Shown here piece after piece: positions 16,680 to 26,213 of a stretch of DNA of 64,000 bases; the first letter of the stretch is position 1; every line of letters begins with the position of its first letter. Both the position numbers and the translations under genes were made by a program. This stretch comes from JAJXXT01 sp963764465. Its GTDB lineage: Bacteria > Pseudomonadota > Alphaproteobacteria > Acetobacterales > Acetobacteraceae. The stretch lies in the NCBI GenBank assembly GCA_963764465.1, contig CAVXSO010000006.1:806001-870000 (forward strand). Reading direction: 5' to 3'. The notes under the pieces are model-generated. The model was not told the DNA's origin and ran no database searches. It was given only the letters and a program-made list of their open reading frames with translations.

Positions 16680-17462
16680 TCAGCCCAGTTTCGCCAAGGC
16701 GGCAATCACAGCGCGGGTCGCCACCGCCCCCATCGCCTCGCCCTTCTCGAAATCCCCCTCGTCCTGCGCCATCGTGTTGGTGACGTGCGCGAGGCAGAGA
16801 ACACGTCGGCCGCAGGCACGCGCAAAGGCATAAAGCCCGGCTGCCTCCATCTCGACCGCGAGCGCGCCGGCCTTGCGAGCCGCGGAAATCGCGACCGCGG
16901 TCTCGCGAAACGGCGCATCAGTTGTCCAGGCCAGCCCCGCGTGCGCGGGAATACCGGCCTCCGCCAGAGCCGTGGAACCAACAGCGACCAAGGTTGGGTC
17001 AGCCTCGACCATTTCGGCCGGCGGGAGGTAATGACCACTCGTCCCCTCGTCGCGCAGCGCACGCTCGATCACCACGAAATATGGCGGCTGCCCGGCCGGC
17101 ACGATTTGCCCGGCGGAAGTCACACTGATGAGGAACTTGCAGCCACTGGCAAAGAGCTGCTCGGCGACCAGCACCGCAAAAGGCGCGCCGACAGCACAGG
17201 GAACGATACCTACCTCAACGTACCCTGCCTGCATCAGCATCATCGTGGTGTGGTAGCAGGCCCAACCAGGGTGCCGGCGCGCCTCTCCAGACGCTTCGAG
17301 CGACCTGACCAGGTCACCATCAGGGTCGAGCACGCAAACCGCGGGTACGGGCAGGTCTGGCAACCCCTTTTGCCGTCGCGCCTCCCGCAGGAGGTTGGCG
17401 GGATCGAAAACGCTGATGGCCCGGTGATCGCGTGGAGGCAAGGTCATCGCCGGCTTGTCCAT
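16680..17462 (-). CDS. Nucleoside phosphorylase family protein
   Basis: 260 aa of the PNP/UDP phosphorylase superfamily. LISVTSAGQI in the centre matches the phosphate/base loop, and VEMEAAGLYAFARACG is the signature that positions ribose. It could act as a uridine or purine phosphorylase, or as a nucleosidase; the base specificity is not evident. ATG 17462 is 47 bp from the divergent methyltransferase start. A second in-frame ATG lies five codons downstream. Confidence 0.82.
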   Translation of the reverse strand: MDKPAMTLPPRDHRAISVFDPANLLREARRQKGLPDLPVPAVCVLDPDGDLVRSLEASGEARRHPGWACYHTTMMLMQAGYVEVGIVPCAVGAPFAVLVAEQLFASGCKFLISVTSAGQIVPAGQPPYFVVIERALRDEGTSGHYLPPAEMVEADPTLVAVGSTALAEAGIPAHAGLAWTTDAPFRETAVAISAARKAGALAVEMEAAGLYAFARACGRRVLCLAHVTNTMAQDEGDFEKGEAMGAVATRAVIAALAKLG

Positions 17463-17509
17463 GCGGTGCTATCCTGCCAACAGGTGGAAACGTTACAGGG
17501 GAACACGCC

Positions 17510-18139
17510 ATGGACCCTGAGGCTGAACGCGCCCTGCATTGGCGCGATGTCTGGACCCGCCGCAAGCCCCACGAAGTGAGTTGGTACCAGGATCGGCCGG
17601 AGATCTCGCTCGATCTCATCGCCCGCTGCGGCATTGCCCGCCACGCCCCTGTGATCGACGTCGGCGGCGGCGCTTCGAATCTTGCCGCCACCCTTCTAGC
17701 GCGCGGACACGCCGATATCACGGTACTCGACATCGCCACTGAGGCTCTCTCCGCGGCGCGAGATGAAACAGGACCGGAAGCCTGGCGCATCGCCTGGATT
17801 GCCGCCGATATCCTATCATGGCGACCGCAGCGGCGCTACGCGCTCTGGCACGATCGCGCCGTGTTCCATTTCCTGACCGAAGCCCGGGACCGCGCTCACT
17901 ACCGCAAGGTCCTGGAGGCTGCGATCGCCCCTGACGGCCACGCCATCATCGGCACGTTCGCGCCAGACGGGCCGGAACGATGTTCAGGGCTGCCGGTACA
18001 GCGGCACGATGCGCGTTCACTGATGGCGAGCCTCGGCCCCCATTTTGTGCTGGACGAAACATGCCGCCATGAGCACCGGACGCCCGCAGGCGCCATGCAA
18101 CACTTCTGCTGGACCCGCGTTTCGATGAAGTTGTCCTGA
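17510..18139 (+). CDS. Class I SAM-dependent methyltransferase
   Basis: 209 aa. Motif I appears as VIDVGGGASNLA, with the acidic strand TVLDIA and the D-[IL] site AADILSWRP. The opening HWRDVWTRRKPHEVSWYQ is typical of a small family of putative methyltransferases acting on unknown small molecules. Start ATG 17510 follows a purine-rich AGGGGAA; an upstream reading to 17432 was rejected. No adjacent gene points to a substrate. Confidence 0.83.
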   Translation: MDPEAERALHWRDVWTRRKPHEVSWYQDRPEISLDLIARCGIARHAPVIDVGGGASNLAATLLARGHADITVLDIATEALSAARDETGPEAWRIAWIAADILSWRPQRRYALWHDRAVFHFLTEARDRAHYRKVLEAAIAPDGHAIIGTFAPDGPERCSGLPVQRHDARSLMASLGPHFVLDETCRHEHRTPAGAMQHFCWTRVSMKLS

Positions 18140-18224
18140 ACCTTGGGTCATAGCAGCGCCGCCCCCTGGACGACGCCGGGAGGAGGGATCAAGAGAGTCT
18201 CGCGACCCAGAACCGGAGCCAGGA

Positions 18225-18962
18225 ATGGACATCGAGACGATCCGCGAGACCGCTTTCGCGATGCCGCTGACGGCGCCAGCCTTTCCCATGGGGCCTTATC
18301 GCTTCGTCGATCGACAGTATTTCATCATCACGTACCGCACCGACGCCAAGGTGCTTGAGCGTATTGTCCCTGCGCCGCTCAAGCCGGTGTCGGACCTGGT
18401 GAAATACGAGTTCATCCGTATGCCGGATTCCACCGGCTTCGGCGACTATACCGAAAGTGGCCAGGTCATCCCCGTGACGCTTGACGGACGGCAAGGCGCC
18501 TACACACACGCGATGTTCCTCGACGATCATCCGCCCATCGCCGGCGGGCGCGAGATCTGGGGATTTCCCAAGAAGCTTGCCAGGCCAGAGCTCACTGTCC
18601 ACACTGATACGCTGGTCGGCACACTAGACTACGGGCCGGTGCGCATCGCGACCGCGACGATGGGATACAAGCATAAGGCGATCGACGCAGCGCCGGTGCT
18701 CGCCGCTCTGCGCGAGCCGCAATACCTGCTGAAGATCATTCCTCATGTGGATGGATCAGCCAGGGTTTGCGAACTCGTCGAGTTCCATCTCGAGGATATC
18801 ACGCTGAAGGGTGTCTGGACGGGCCCGGCAGCGCTTGAACTGCACCCGCACGCACTGGCGCCGGTCGCCGAATTGCCGGTTCTCGAGGTGGTATCGGCAA
18901 CCCATATCCTTGCTGACCTCACGCTTGGGCTCGGGCGCGTGGTCCTCGATTATCTCGCATGA
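18225..18962 (+). CDS. adc: Acetoacetate decarboxylase
   Basis: Schiff-base decarboxylase converting acetoacetate to acetone and CO2. 245 aa. EIWGFPKK carries Lys116-Lys117, matching the catalytic lysine pair known from the clostridial enzyme; the N-terminal PYRFVDRQYFIITYRT is also typical. The ketone-body dehydrogenase follows with a 12-nt gap, pointing to a joint role in acetoacetate/3-hydroxybutyrate turnover. Confidence 0.93.
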   Translation: MDIETIRETAFAMPLTAPAFPMGPYRFVDRQYFIITYRTDAKVLERIVPAPLKPVSDLVKYEFIRMPDSTGFGDYTESGQVIPVTLDGRQGAYTHAMFLDDHPPIAGGREIWGFPKKLARPELTVHTDTLVGTLDYGPVRIATATMGYKHKAIDAAPVLAALREPQYLLKIIPHVDGSARVCELVEFHLEDITLKGVWTGPAALELHPHALAPVAELPVLEVVSATHILADLTLGLGRVVLDYLA

Positions 18963-18973
18963 AGGAGAGAGAG

Positions 18974-19756
18974 ATGGCTCGTTTCACCAACCAGGTCGCG
19001 ATCATCACTGGGTCCGCCAGCGGTATTGGCAAGGAAATCGCCACACGTATGGCGGCCGAGGGAGCGGCGGTGGTCATTGCTGATCTCAATCTCGCAGCAG
19101 CCGAGGCTACAGCGAAGGAGATTGCCGCCACTGGCGCACGCACGCTCGCAGTCGCCATGGACGTGACCAATGAGGAGCAGGTCGAGGCGGGGATCGCAAA
19201 GACCATGGCGACATTCGGACGCATCGACGTCCTGGTCAGCAATGCCGGCATCCAGATCGTCAAGCCGCTCCACGAGTTCCCTTTTTCGGACTGGAAGAAA
19301 CTACTCGCCATCCATCTCGATGGCGCATTCCTCACGACGCGCGCCTGCCTCAAGCACATGTACGCGGCGAAGCGCGGCAGCGTGATCTATATCGGGTCGG
19401 TGCATTCGAAGGAGGCCTCGAAGCTCAAGGCACCGTACGTCACCGCCAAGCATGGTCTGCTGGGACTATGTCGGGTGTTGGCGAAGGAAGGCGCGGAATA
19501 CAACGTGCGCGCCAACGTCGTCTGCCCCGGTTTCGTACGGACCCCTCTCGTTGAGAAACAGATTCCCGAACAGGCAAAGACGCTCGGCATCTCCGAGGAA
19601 GACGTGGTCAAGAAGGTGATGCTGGGCGAGACGGTCGACGGGGAATTCACGACCACGGACGATGTTGCCGAGGCGGTGATGTTCTTCGCCGGTCATCCCA
19701 CCAACGCAATGACCGGCCAGTCACTGGTGGTCAGTCATGGATGGTTCATGGAGTAG
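18974..19756 (+). CDS. bdhA: 3-hydroxybutyrate dehydrogenase
   Basis: Short-chain dehydrogenase, 260 aa, oxidising 3-hydroxybutyrate to acetoacetate with NAD. Visible are the dinucleotide motif TGSASGIG, NAG at 90-92, Gln94, Ser142, and Tyr155xxxLys159; Gln94 and the YIGSVHSKEASKLKAPYVTAKHG-type region are characteristic of BDH rather than acetoacetyl-CoA reductase. ATG 18974 with AAGGAGAG upstream is preferred to ATG 18959. It is co-transcribed with adc and precedes a hairpin at 19862. Confidence 0.92.
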   Translation: MARFTNQVAIITGSASGIGKEIATRMAAEGAAVVIADLNLAAAEATAKEIAATGARTLAVAMDVTNEEQVEAGIAKTMATFGRIDVLVSNAGIQIVKPLHEFPFSDWKKLLAIHLDGAFLTTRACLKHMYAAKRGSVIYIGSVHSKEASKLKAPYVTAKHGLLGLCRVLAKEGAEYNVRANVVCPGFVRTPLVEKQIPEQAKTLGISEEDVVKKVMLGETVDGEFTTTDDVAEAVMFFAGHPTNAMTGQSLVVSHGWFME

Positions 19757-19861
19757 CGGCATCCGCCAAGGCCATCGTTGGCAGCGTCAGGCGCCCTGAC
19801 CCGCACCCCGCTGTTCACGACCGCTCATACCGGATCGCGTCACTGCGGATCCCTACCAGCG

Positions 19862-19887
19862 GGGAGGCGACCTCAGAGTCGCCTCCC
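19862..19887. terminator. Perfect 10-bp hairpin between bdhA and the aminotransferase
   Basis: GGGAGGCGAC (19862-19871), six-base loop, GTCGCCTCCC (19878-19887). It lies between the convergent bdhA (stop 19756) and aminotransferase (stop 19952) genes, so it may serve both. It lacks a T-run. Confidence 0.6.
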
Positions 19888-19951
19888 ACCGCTCGGCGCA
19901 AAGTCGGGCAATGGCTATTCGTGCGATTCTGATGACGAGACGATCGGCAGC

Positions 19952-20800
19952 TTAGGCGACTCGAGCCGCTTCCGCCCATTTCCAGTAGAGGCGCTTGGCT
20001 TCCTGGAAGATCGGCCCAGCGTTGAGGGAGCGATCCTCGAAACGGTTGCAGACAACCAGTTTGCCGTAATTGCCACATGAAAAGATTTCGTCTGCCTCGT
20101 GCAAATCCCGCACGGTCATCTTGGCCTCCACGGCCTCGATGCCCGCCTCATTGAGGAGCGCTAGCACGCGCTTGCGAGTAATGCCGGCGAGGAATGTGTT
20201 GTTGGCCACCGGCGTCATCACCTTGCCGCGCTTGGCAATCAACACATTGGCAAAGGCGAACTCGGCAATGTTGTCCCACGGATCGCGCATCACCGCAGCA
20301 TCGAAGCCGCGTGAGACCGCTTCGCGTGTAGCTCGGTCGGAGTTCGGGTAGAGGCACGCCGCCTTGGCATCCGTCGGAGCCATCTCCGGCGCCGGCCGGC
20401 GCAGCGGAGACAGCGTGGCGGAAAACCCACCTGCAGGAGGAAGTGGCGCCTCGAAGAGATGCAGCACGAAACACGTCGTTGTACTGGCGGCGGTAAGGTG
20501 ACCACCGCCACCATAGAACATCGGCTTCACGTAAAGGACCGCATCCTTGCCCATACGGCGGATGCCTTCGATCGCCAGCGCCTCGATCTCCTCTGGTGTC
20601 ATTGTCGGCGTCAGCGCCATGGCGCGCGCCGAGTTGACCACTCGAGCGCAATGCCGCGCCAGGTCCGGAGCAATGCCACCAATGGCACGCGCGCCGTCGA
20701 ATACGACAGAGCCCTGCCAGAACGCATGATCGGCGGGCCCCACAAGGCGTGGCGGTACATCCGTCCAGGAACCATCGAACCAGAAGATTTCTTTGCGCAT
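19952..20800 (-). CDS. Class IV aminotransferase, branched-chain aminotransferase-like
   Basis: PLP enzyme of fold type IV, 282 aa. Family features are FWFDGSW at the start, GSVVFDGARA, Lys146 in TDAKAACLYPNSDR (expected PLP lysine), DNIAEFAFANV, and the late PVANNTFLAGITR. This fits BCAT-like enzymes, although D-amino-acid or ADC-lyase roles in the same fold are possible. ATG 20800 is used; a GTG directly upstream is also open. It stands alone, 85 bp from dnaE. Confidence 0.85.
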   Translation of the reverse strand: MRKEIFWFDGSWTDVPPRLVGPADHAFWQGSVVFDGARAIGGIAPDLARHCARVVNSARAMALTPTMTPEEIEALAIEGIRRMGKDAVLYVKPMFYGGGGHLTAASTTTCFVLHLFEAPLPPAGGFSATLSPLRRPAPEMAPTDAKAACLYPNSDRATREAVSRGFDAAVMRDPWDNIAEFAFANVLIAKRGKVMTPVANNTFLAGITRKRVLALLNEAGIEAVEAKMTVRDLHEADEIFSCGNYGKLVVCNRFEDRSLNAGPIFQEAKRLYWKWAEAARVA

Positions 20801-20885
20801 CACGTGTCCTCAAGCGTCCATGCCAGGACGCGCGCTTGGCCTCGCCATGTCAACCCAGGCTAGGCAACGACAACCACGTCTGGCG

Positions 20886-23800
20886 TTAGATCATCTCATC
20901 GACGCGTTCGACGCCGGGTAGTAACTTCATCGCCTGCGCCAGCCTTGGCGAGAGGCTCCACCCCCCGGGCAAGGTCACCTCCACCTCCTGCGCAAGTCCA
21001 AGACGCGGCACCAGTACAATGCGACCGCGCCCCCTGCCCTCCCGGTCGAGAATTGTACGGATGTGCTCAACCGCTTCGGTACGCGCAAGCCATACGCGGT
21101 ATCCGCCTCCGGCCTGCGCCGTGGCTGCGTCGAGCAGGCTTGCTTGGTTGGCGGTAATCCTGAGCGTTTCCCCCTCCAACCTCACCTCGGCGTCCACCAA
21201 CACGGCATTGCCAGTAGCCAGTGTATCCCGCGCACGGGCGAGCAGTTCCGAAAAGACCGTGACTTCGTAACTGCCTCCCGAATCCGACATCCTCACCCAG
21301 GCCATACGCGTGCCGGTACGGGTAAAACGCTCCTTTGAACCAAGCACGAGGCCAGCGAGCCGAACACGCGCTGCCCCCGCCTCTGCACGTTGAGCTAATC
21401 GGTTCGACGGGACCACCAGCAGACGGCGCAGCACGCCAGCATAAGAATCGAGCGGATGCGCCGTGAGATGGAAGCCGATCGCCTCGGCCTCTTGCGCCAG
21501 GCGGTCCATCGGCGGCCAATCTGGTAGAGCGGGCAGGCGCAATCTCTCCGGATCGCTCGACGCCGCGGCGAAGAGACCGGCTTGGCCGGTGGCACGTTCC
21601 TCGCTGGTGGCCTGCGCGCGCCGCAACAATGTCTCAGCTCCAGCAAAGATTGAGGCGCGGTTTGTGTCGAGTGCATCGAAAGCCCCAGCCCGCGCGAGAT
21701 TCTCGATCTGCATCTTGTTCAGCGCTTGCGGCTCGACGCGCGCGGAGAAGTCGGCAATGCTAGTGAAGGCGCGGCCACCACGCGCTATCTCCACGGCACG
21801 CATAGCCCCCACGCCAACTCGCTTCACGGCTGCCAATCCGTAACGTATCGCAAACGATCCGTCCGGTTGCCGTTCCAGTTTGAAATCCGCATCGCTCGCA
21901 TTGATGCACGGCGGCAGCACGGCGATCCCCATCCGGGCAGCCTCCTGTCGAAGGGCCGCCAGACGATCCGTGTTGTTAATCGCAAGAGACATGCAGGCGG
22001 CGATGAAGGCTTCCCTATGATTGGCCTTCATCCACGCAGTCTGCCAGGATACGACGGCATAGGCCGCTGCGTGCGGCTTGTTGAAGCCATACTCGGCAAA
22101 TTTTGCCATGAGATCGAAGACCTCGCCTGCCGTGGCAGCCGGGATGCCACGCGCCGTCGAGCCATCCAGGAAGATCTGCCGCTGGGCCTCCATCTCGCTT
22201 GCGATCTTCTTGCCCATCGCGCGACGCAGAAGGTCCGCGCCCCCAAGCGTGTACCCGGCCATCCGTTGGGCAATCGACATGACCTGCTCCTGGTAGACCA
22301 TGATCCCAAAGGTCTCGCCGAGGATGTCATGAAGCTCCGGGTGGGGCACATCCCACTTCTCGCCATGCTTGCGCGCACAGTAAGCAGGAATATTGGCCAT
22401 GGGACCGGGCCGGTAAAGCGCGCCCGCCGCAATGAGATCCTCGATCCGGTCGGGACGCATCTGACGCAGTACATCGCGCATGCCCTGACCTTCAAATTGG
22501 AACACGCCGCCGGCATCGCCCTTCTGCAACATCTCCCATGTCATGGCATCGTCATACGGCAGGCGCTCGACATCCACCGCGATGCCTTCTCCAGCCAGAA
22601 AATCCTGGGCGCGCTTCAAAATCGTAAGGGTGGTGAGCCCGAGGAAGTCGAACTTCACCAGCCCCGCCTGCTCCACGTACTTCATCGAGTATTGGGTCAC
22701 GAGCATGTCTGACCGCGGGTCGCGATAGACGGGCACCAATTCCATCAGAGGACGATCGCCAATCACCACGCCCGCGGCATGGGTGCTCGCATGGCGGTAG
22801 AGCCCTTCGAGCTGTTGCGCAATCGACAAAAGTCGGGCGACGGCTTCGTCCTCCTCCCGCATCTGCTGTAGGCGCTTTTCACCCGCAATGGCCTCGGCCA
22901 ACGTCACGGGCTTCGCGGGGTTGTTCGGGATTAACTCCGCGACCTTGTTGACCTGACCAAAGGTGAGCCCCAGCACGCGACCGACATCACGAACAGCTGC
23001 TCTTGCCTGTAGCTTGCCGAATGTGATGATCTGCGCGACGCGGTCCGCGCCGTAGCGTTCGCGCACATAGGCAATTACCTCGTCGCGTCGATCCTGACAA
23101 AAATCGATATCGAAATCCGGCATCGAGACACGCTCTGGGTTGAGAAAGCGCTCGAACAGAAGATTGTACCTGAGCGGATCGAGATCAGTGATTGTCAATG
23201 CCCACGCGACAACAGATGCAGCGCCAGAACCGCGGCCCGGTCCGACCGGTATTTTCTGCGATTTGGCCCACTGGATGAAGTCTGCAACGATGAGAAAATA
23301 TCCCGGGAACCCCATCTTCTCGATGACGCCCAACTCGAAATTCAGGCGCTGGAGATAGGGTTCTCGGTCCGCGATACCCTGTGTGGACAGACGTTTGTCC
23401 AATCCCTCCAGCGCCATCGCGCGCAACATCTCCGCCTCATTCATGCCGGTCCGAATATCCGGATAGGTGGGCAGCATCGGACGGCGCGTCTCCGCCATCG
23501 CTGAGCAGAGACGCGCAATTGCAAGCGTGTTGTCACACGCGTCTGGCAGATCAGCAAAAGCAGCCCGCATAGCGGTAGGTGGCTTAAACCAGGCTTCTGG
23601 GCTAATTTTGCGCCGACCGGGGTCCGCCAACTGCCTTCCCTCGGCGATGCACAGCAAAGCCGCATGAGCCTCATGCATCGAAGGCTCGCTGAAGAAACAT
23701 TCGTTGGTAGCAACGATCGGCAATGCCGCGTCTTCGGCCAACATCAGCAATCCCGGTTCGATAGCGCGCTCGATGTCGCTGCCGTGTCGGATTAGTTCCA

Positions 23801-24290
23801 CTGCGAGGCTCTCGCCAAAGGCTTCCTTGAAGGCCGCGAGCAAGCGCTCGGCCTCCAACTGCCGTCCGTCAGCAAGCAGCCGCCCCAGGAGCCCCTCGGG
23901 TCCGCCAGTTAGTAGAAAAAGCCCCTCTGAGTGGCGTTGGAGATGAGCGAGCGTGACGTGCGGGCGTTCACCAGCCGGTGTTTCGACGTAGCCCGCGGAT
24001 GAGAGCAGCTGGAGTGAATTTATCCCAGCCTTGGTCCGCGCCAGCGCGACCACAGACGCGATGACACCCGCCTCTGACACCAGCAACTGACAGCCGATAA
24101 TAGGTTGAATGCCAGCAGCGACGCTCGCCTGAGAGAACTCAATCGCGCCGAATAAATTACCCGTATCGGCTATCGCCACCGCTGGCATGCCGGCCTTGCG
24201 GGCAAGGTCCGGGATTTTCGAGCACTTAATTGCGCCCTCACTCAATGAGTAGCTACTGTGTACCCGGAGGTGAACAAAGCCGTCGCTCAT
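20886..24290 (-). CDS. dnaE: DNA polymerase III subunit alpha
   Basis: Replicative polymerase catalytic subunit, 1134 aa. The N-terminal PHP domain (HLRVHSSYSLSEGAI), the palm aspartates in MPDFDIDFCQDRRDEVI, the GPGRGSGAASVVAWAL motif, the fingers, helix-hairpin-helix (ENLARAGAFDAL) and the C-terminal OB domain are in order. Length and context with lolCD indicate the replicative DnaE1, not the imuC/dnaE2 mutagenic form. Its ATG overlaps the lolD stop by 4 bases. Confidence 0.97.
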   Translation of the reverse strand: MSDGFVHLRVHSSYSLSEGAIKCSKIPDLARKAGMPAVAIADTGNLFGAIEFSQASVAAGIQPIIGCQLLVSEAGVIASVVALARTKAGINSLQLLSSAGYVETPAGERPHVTLAHLQRHSEGLFLLTGGPEGLLGRLLADGRQLEAERLLAAFKEAFGESLAVELIRHGSDIERAIEPGLLMLAEDAALPIVATNECFFSEPSMHEAHAALLCIAEGRQLADPGRRKISPEAWFKPPTAMRAAFADLPDACDNTLAIARLCSAMAETRRPMLPTYPDIRTGMNEAEMLRAMALEGLDKRLSTQGIADREPYLQRLNFELGVIEKMGFPGYFLIVADFIQWAKSQKIPVGPGRGSGAASVVAWALTITDLDPLRYNLLFERFLNPERVSMPDFDIDFCQDRRDEVIAYVRERYGADRVAQIITFGKLQARAAVRDVGRVLGLTFGQVNKVAELIPNNPAKPVTLAEAIAGEKRLQQMREEDEAVARLLSIAQQLEGLYRHASTHAAGVVIGDRPLMELVPVYRDPRSDMLVTQYSMKYVEQAGLVKFDFLGLTTLTILKRAQDFLAGEGIAVDVERLPYDDAMTWEMLQKGDAGGVFQFEGQGMRDVLRQMRPDRIEDLIAAGALYRPGPMANIPAYCARKHGEKWDVPHPELHDILGETFGIMVYQEQVMSIAQRMAGYTLGGADLLRRAMGKKIASEMEAQRQIFLDGSTARGIPAATAGEVFDLMAKFAEYGFNKPHAAAYAVVSWQTAWMKANHREAFIAACMSLAINNTDRLAALRQEAARMGIAVLPPCINASDADFKLERQPDGSFAIRYGLAAVKRVGVGAMRAVEIARGGRAFTSIADFSARVEPQALNKMQIENLARAGAFDALDTNRASIFAGAETLLRRAQATSEERATGQAGLFAAASSDPERLRLPALPDWPPMDRLAQEAEAIGFHLTAHPLDSYAGVLRRLLVVPSNRLAQRAEAGAARVRLAGLVLGSKERFTRTGTRMAWVRMSDSGGSYEVTVFSELLARARDTLATGNAVLVDAEVRLEGETLRITANQASLLDAATAQAGGGYRVWLARTEAVEHIRTILDREGRGRGRIVLVPRLGLAQEVEVTLPGGWSLSPRLAQAMKLLPGVERVDEMI

Positions 24291-24970
24291 GGCAATATCT
24301 CAATTCGTCCCGCACGCAGCGTCACTCGCCGATCCATCCGTGCAGCAAGATCCGGATTATGAGTCGCGATGAGAGCGGCGACGTTGCGCTCTCGCAAGGT
24401 TTCCATCAGCTGAGCGAAGACCGTGTCAGCCGTTGCAACGTCGAGATTACCAGTCGGTTCATCGGCTAGGAGAATGGACGGGCTGTTAGCAAGCGCGCGA
24501 GCAATGGCGACCCGCTGCTGTTCGCCGCCTGAAAGCCTCGTCGGCGTGTGATCAACTCTGTGCCCAAGGCCAAACCCGCGGAGCAACGCCTCTGCTCGCG
24601 CTGCCGCCACGGTACGGCTCTTCCCTGCAATCATCTGGGGCAGGATCACGTTCTCCAAGGCCGAGAATTCTCGTAGCAGGTGGTGAAACTGATACACGAA
24701 TCCGATCTCGTCTCGGCGCAAAGCGGTGCGTTCCCTGTCGCTCATCGCCATTGTGGCGCGCCCCAGGACGTGGACATCGCCGGCATCCGGCCGCTCAAGC
24801 AGCCCCGCAAGGTGCAGCAACGTCGACTTCCCCGCCCCGGACGGTGCGACCAGCGCCACGGCCTCGCCGGGCTCCAGCGCCAGGTCGGTACCCCTTAGTA
24901 CTTCGAGCCGAACGTCCCCATTCCGGTAGGTACGGACGACATTGGCCAGCCGCAGGCCCGGTTCAGCCAT
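24287..24970 (-). CDS. lolD: Lipoprotein-releasing system ATP-binding protein
   Basis: ABC-type ATPase, 227 aa, driving release of outer-membrane lipoproteins from the inner membrane with LolC/E. Walker A APSGAGKST, Q-loop FVYQFHHLL, signature LSGGEQQRV and Walker B ILLADEPTGNLD are intact; QFHHLL is typical of LolD. It overlaps lolC by 8 bases and dnaE by 4. Confidence 0.95.
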   Translation of the reverse strand: MAEPGLRLANVVRTYRNGDVRLEVLRGTDLALEPGEAVALVAPSGAGKSTLLHLAGLLERPDAGDVHVLGRATMAMSDRERTALRRDEIGFVYQFHHLLREFSALENVILPQMIAGKSRTVAAARAEALLRGFGLGHRVDHTPTRLSGGEQQRVAIARALANSPSILLADEPTGNLDVATADTVFAQLMETLRERNVAALIATHNPDLAARMDRRVTLRAGRIEILP

Positions 24971-26213
24971 GGCGCAATGCTTCCACCGGATCGGTCCGCG
25001 CAGCTCGCCAGGACGGAAAGATCGTCGCGAGAAACGAAAGTGCCACCGCCATCATGGCAACTTGCAGAACTTCCTGCCATCGCAGTTCAGCTGGAAGCTG
25101 TGAGAGAAAATAAACCTCGGGGTTGAACAAATTCGTTCCCGTCAACCGCTCGAGAAAATGCTGCAACGTGTCGATGTTCAGACAAAACACGATGCCAAGA
25201 AGGACGCCGACCAAGGTACCGACCACGCCGACAGAAGACCCCACCATTACAAAGATTCTCAGGATGGAGCCGGACGAAGCGCCCATGGTCCGCAGGATCG
25301 CGATATCCGCCGTCTTGTCTTTTACCAACATGAAAAGTGAGGAAACGATATTGAACGCAGCGACCAGGATGATGAGCGTGAGGATGAGGAACATCACGTT
25401 CCTCTCCACCTCAACGGCGTTGAAGAAGGAGTTGTTACTCTGCGTCCAATCCACAAGGTTCACCGGCATCCCCACGAGCATGCGGTGCAAGGCCACCGTA
25501 GTCGCCGCTACGGCATCAGGATTGTGCACAAACACATCAATCTGCGTAACCGCATCGGGCGACTGGAAAAAGAGCTGGGCCGCATCCAATGGCAGATACG
25601 CGAAGGATGTGTCCGCCTCGTTGAACCCGACGCGGAAGATGGCCACAACTTTGTATGATTTTATACGCGGCACGGTGCCGAAAGCCGTAGCCATACCTTG
25701 TGGCGATATCAACGTGACCCGACTGCCGATGCCCAATCCGAATCGTTGTGCGAGGCCTACACCAACGGCGATCGCATCCGACCCTCGTAGATTTGCAAGC
25801 GAGCCCGCCTCGATATGCCGCGAGACGACAGTGAGCTTCGTCATCGAGGCCGGCGAGAGCCCACGAACTTCCGCTCCCACGGCTCCGCCCCTATCGGTTG
25901 TCAAAAGGCACTGCCCGTCCACCATCGGCAATGCCGCCGTGACGTCGGGGAGCTTTTCAATTCGGCTAGCCAGCGTTGTGTAATCGCGGATTGGCGCCCC
26001 AGCAGCGTAGATCGCTACATGGCCATTCAGGCCGAGAATGCGGGCCAACAACTCGGTGCGAAATCCGTTCATCACGGACATCACGATAATAAGTGTTGCA
26101 ACACCCAAGGCAATTCCCACCAGAGAAATGCCCGCAATAATGGAAACAAAGCGCTCACCGCGACGCGCCCGCAGATAGCGCGTCGCCACCATTCGCTCGA
26201 AGCCCACAGACAT
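24963..26213 (-). CDS. lolC: Lipoprotein-releasing system transmembrane protein LolC/LolE
   Basis: 416-aa permease of the MacB/FtsX type: one N-terminal membrane helix (SIIAGISLVGIALGVATLIIVMSVMNGFR), a large periplasmic domain and three C-terminal helices. Alphaproteobacteria usually have one such LolC/E protein acting as a homodimer. ATG 26213 overlaps the proS stop (ATGA); the open frame upstream is proS read in another frame. Confidence 0.94.
   Translation of the reverse strand: MSVGFERMVATRYLRARRGERFVSIIAGISLVGIALGVATLIIVMSVMNGFRTELLARILGLNGHVAIYAAGAPIRDYTTLASRIEKLPDVTAALPMVDGQCLLTTDRGGAVGAEVRGLSPASMTKLTVVSRHIEAGSLANLRGSDAIAVGVGLAQRFGLGIGSRVTLISPQGMATAFGTVPRIKSYKVVAIFRVGFNEADTSFAYLPLDAAQLFFQSPDAVTQIDVFVHNPDAVAATTVALHRMLVGMPVNLVDWTQSNNSFFNAVEVERNVMFLILTLIILVAAFNIVSSLFMLVKDKTADIAILRTMGASSGSILRIFVMVGSSVGVVGTLVGVLLGIVFCLNIDTLQHFLERLTGTNLFNPEVYFLSQLPAELRWQEVLQVAMMAVALSFLATIFPSWRAARTDPVEALRHG

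Noticed and set aside
20886..24290. dnaE as the mutagenic imuC/dnaE2 form
   Set aside because: The neighbours are lolCD/proS, not imuA/imuB, and length and order fit the replicative enzyme.
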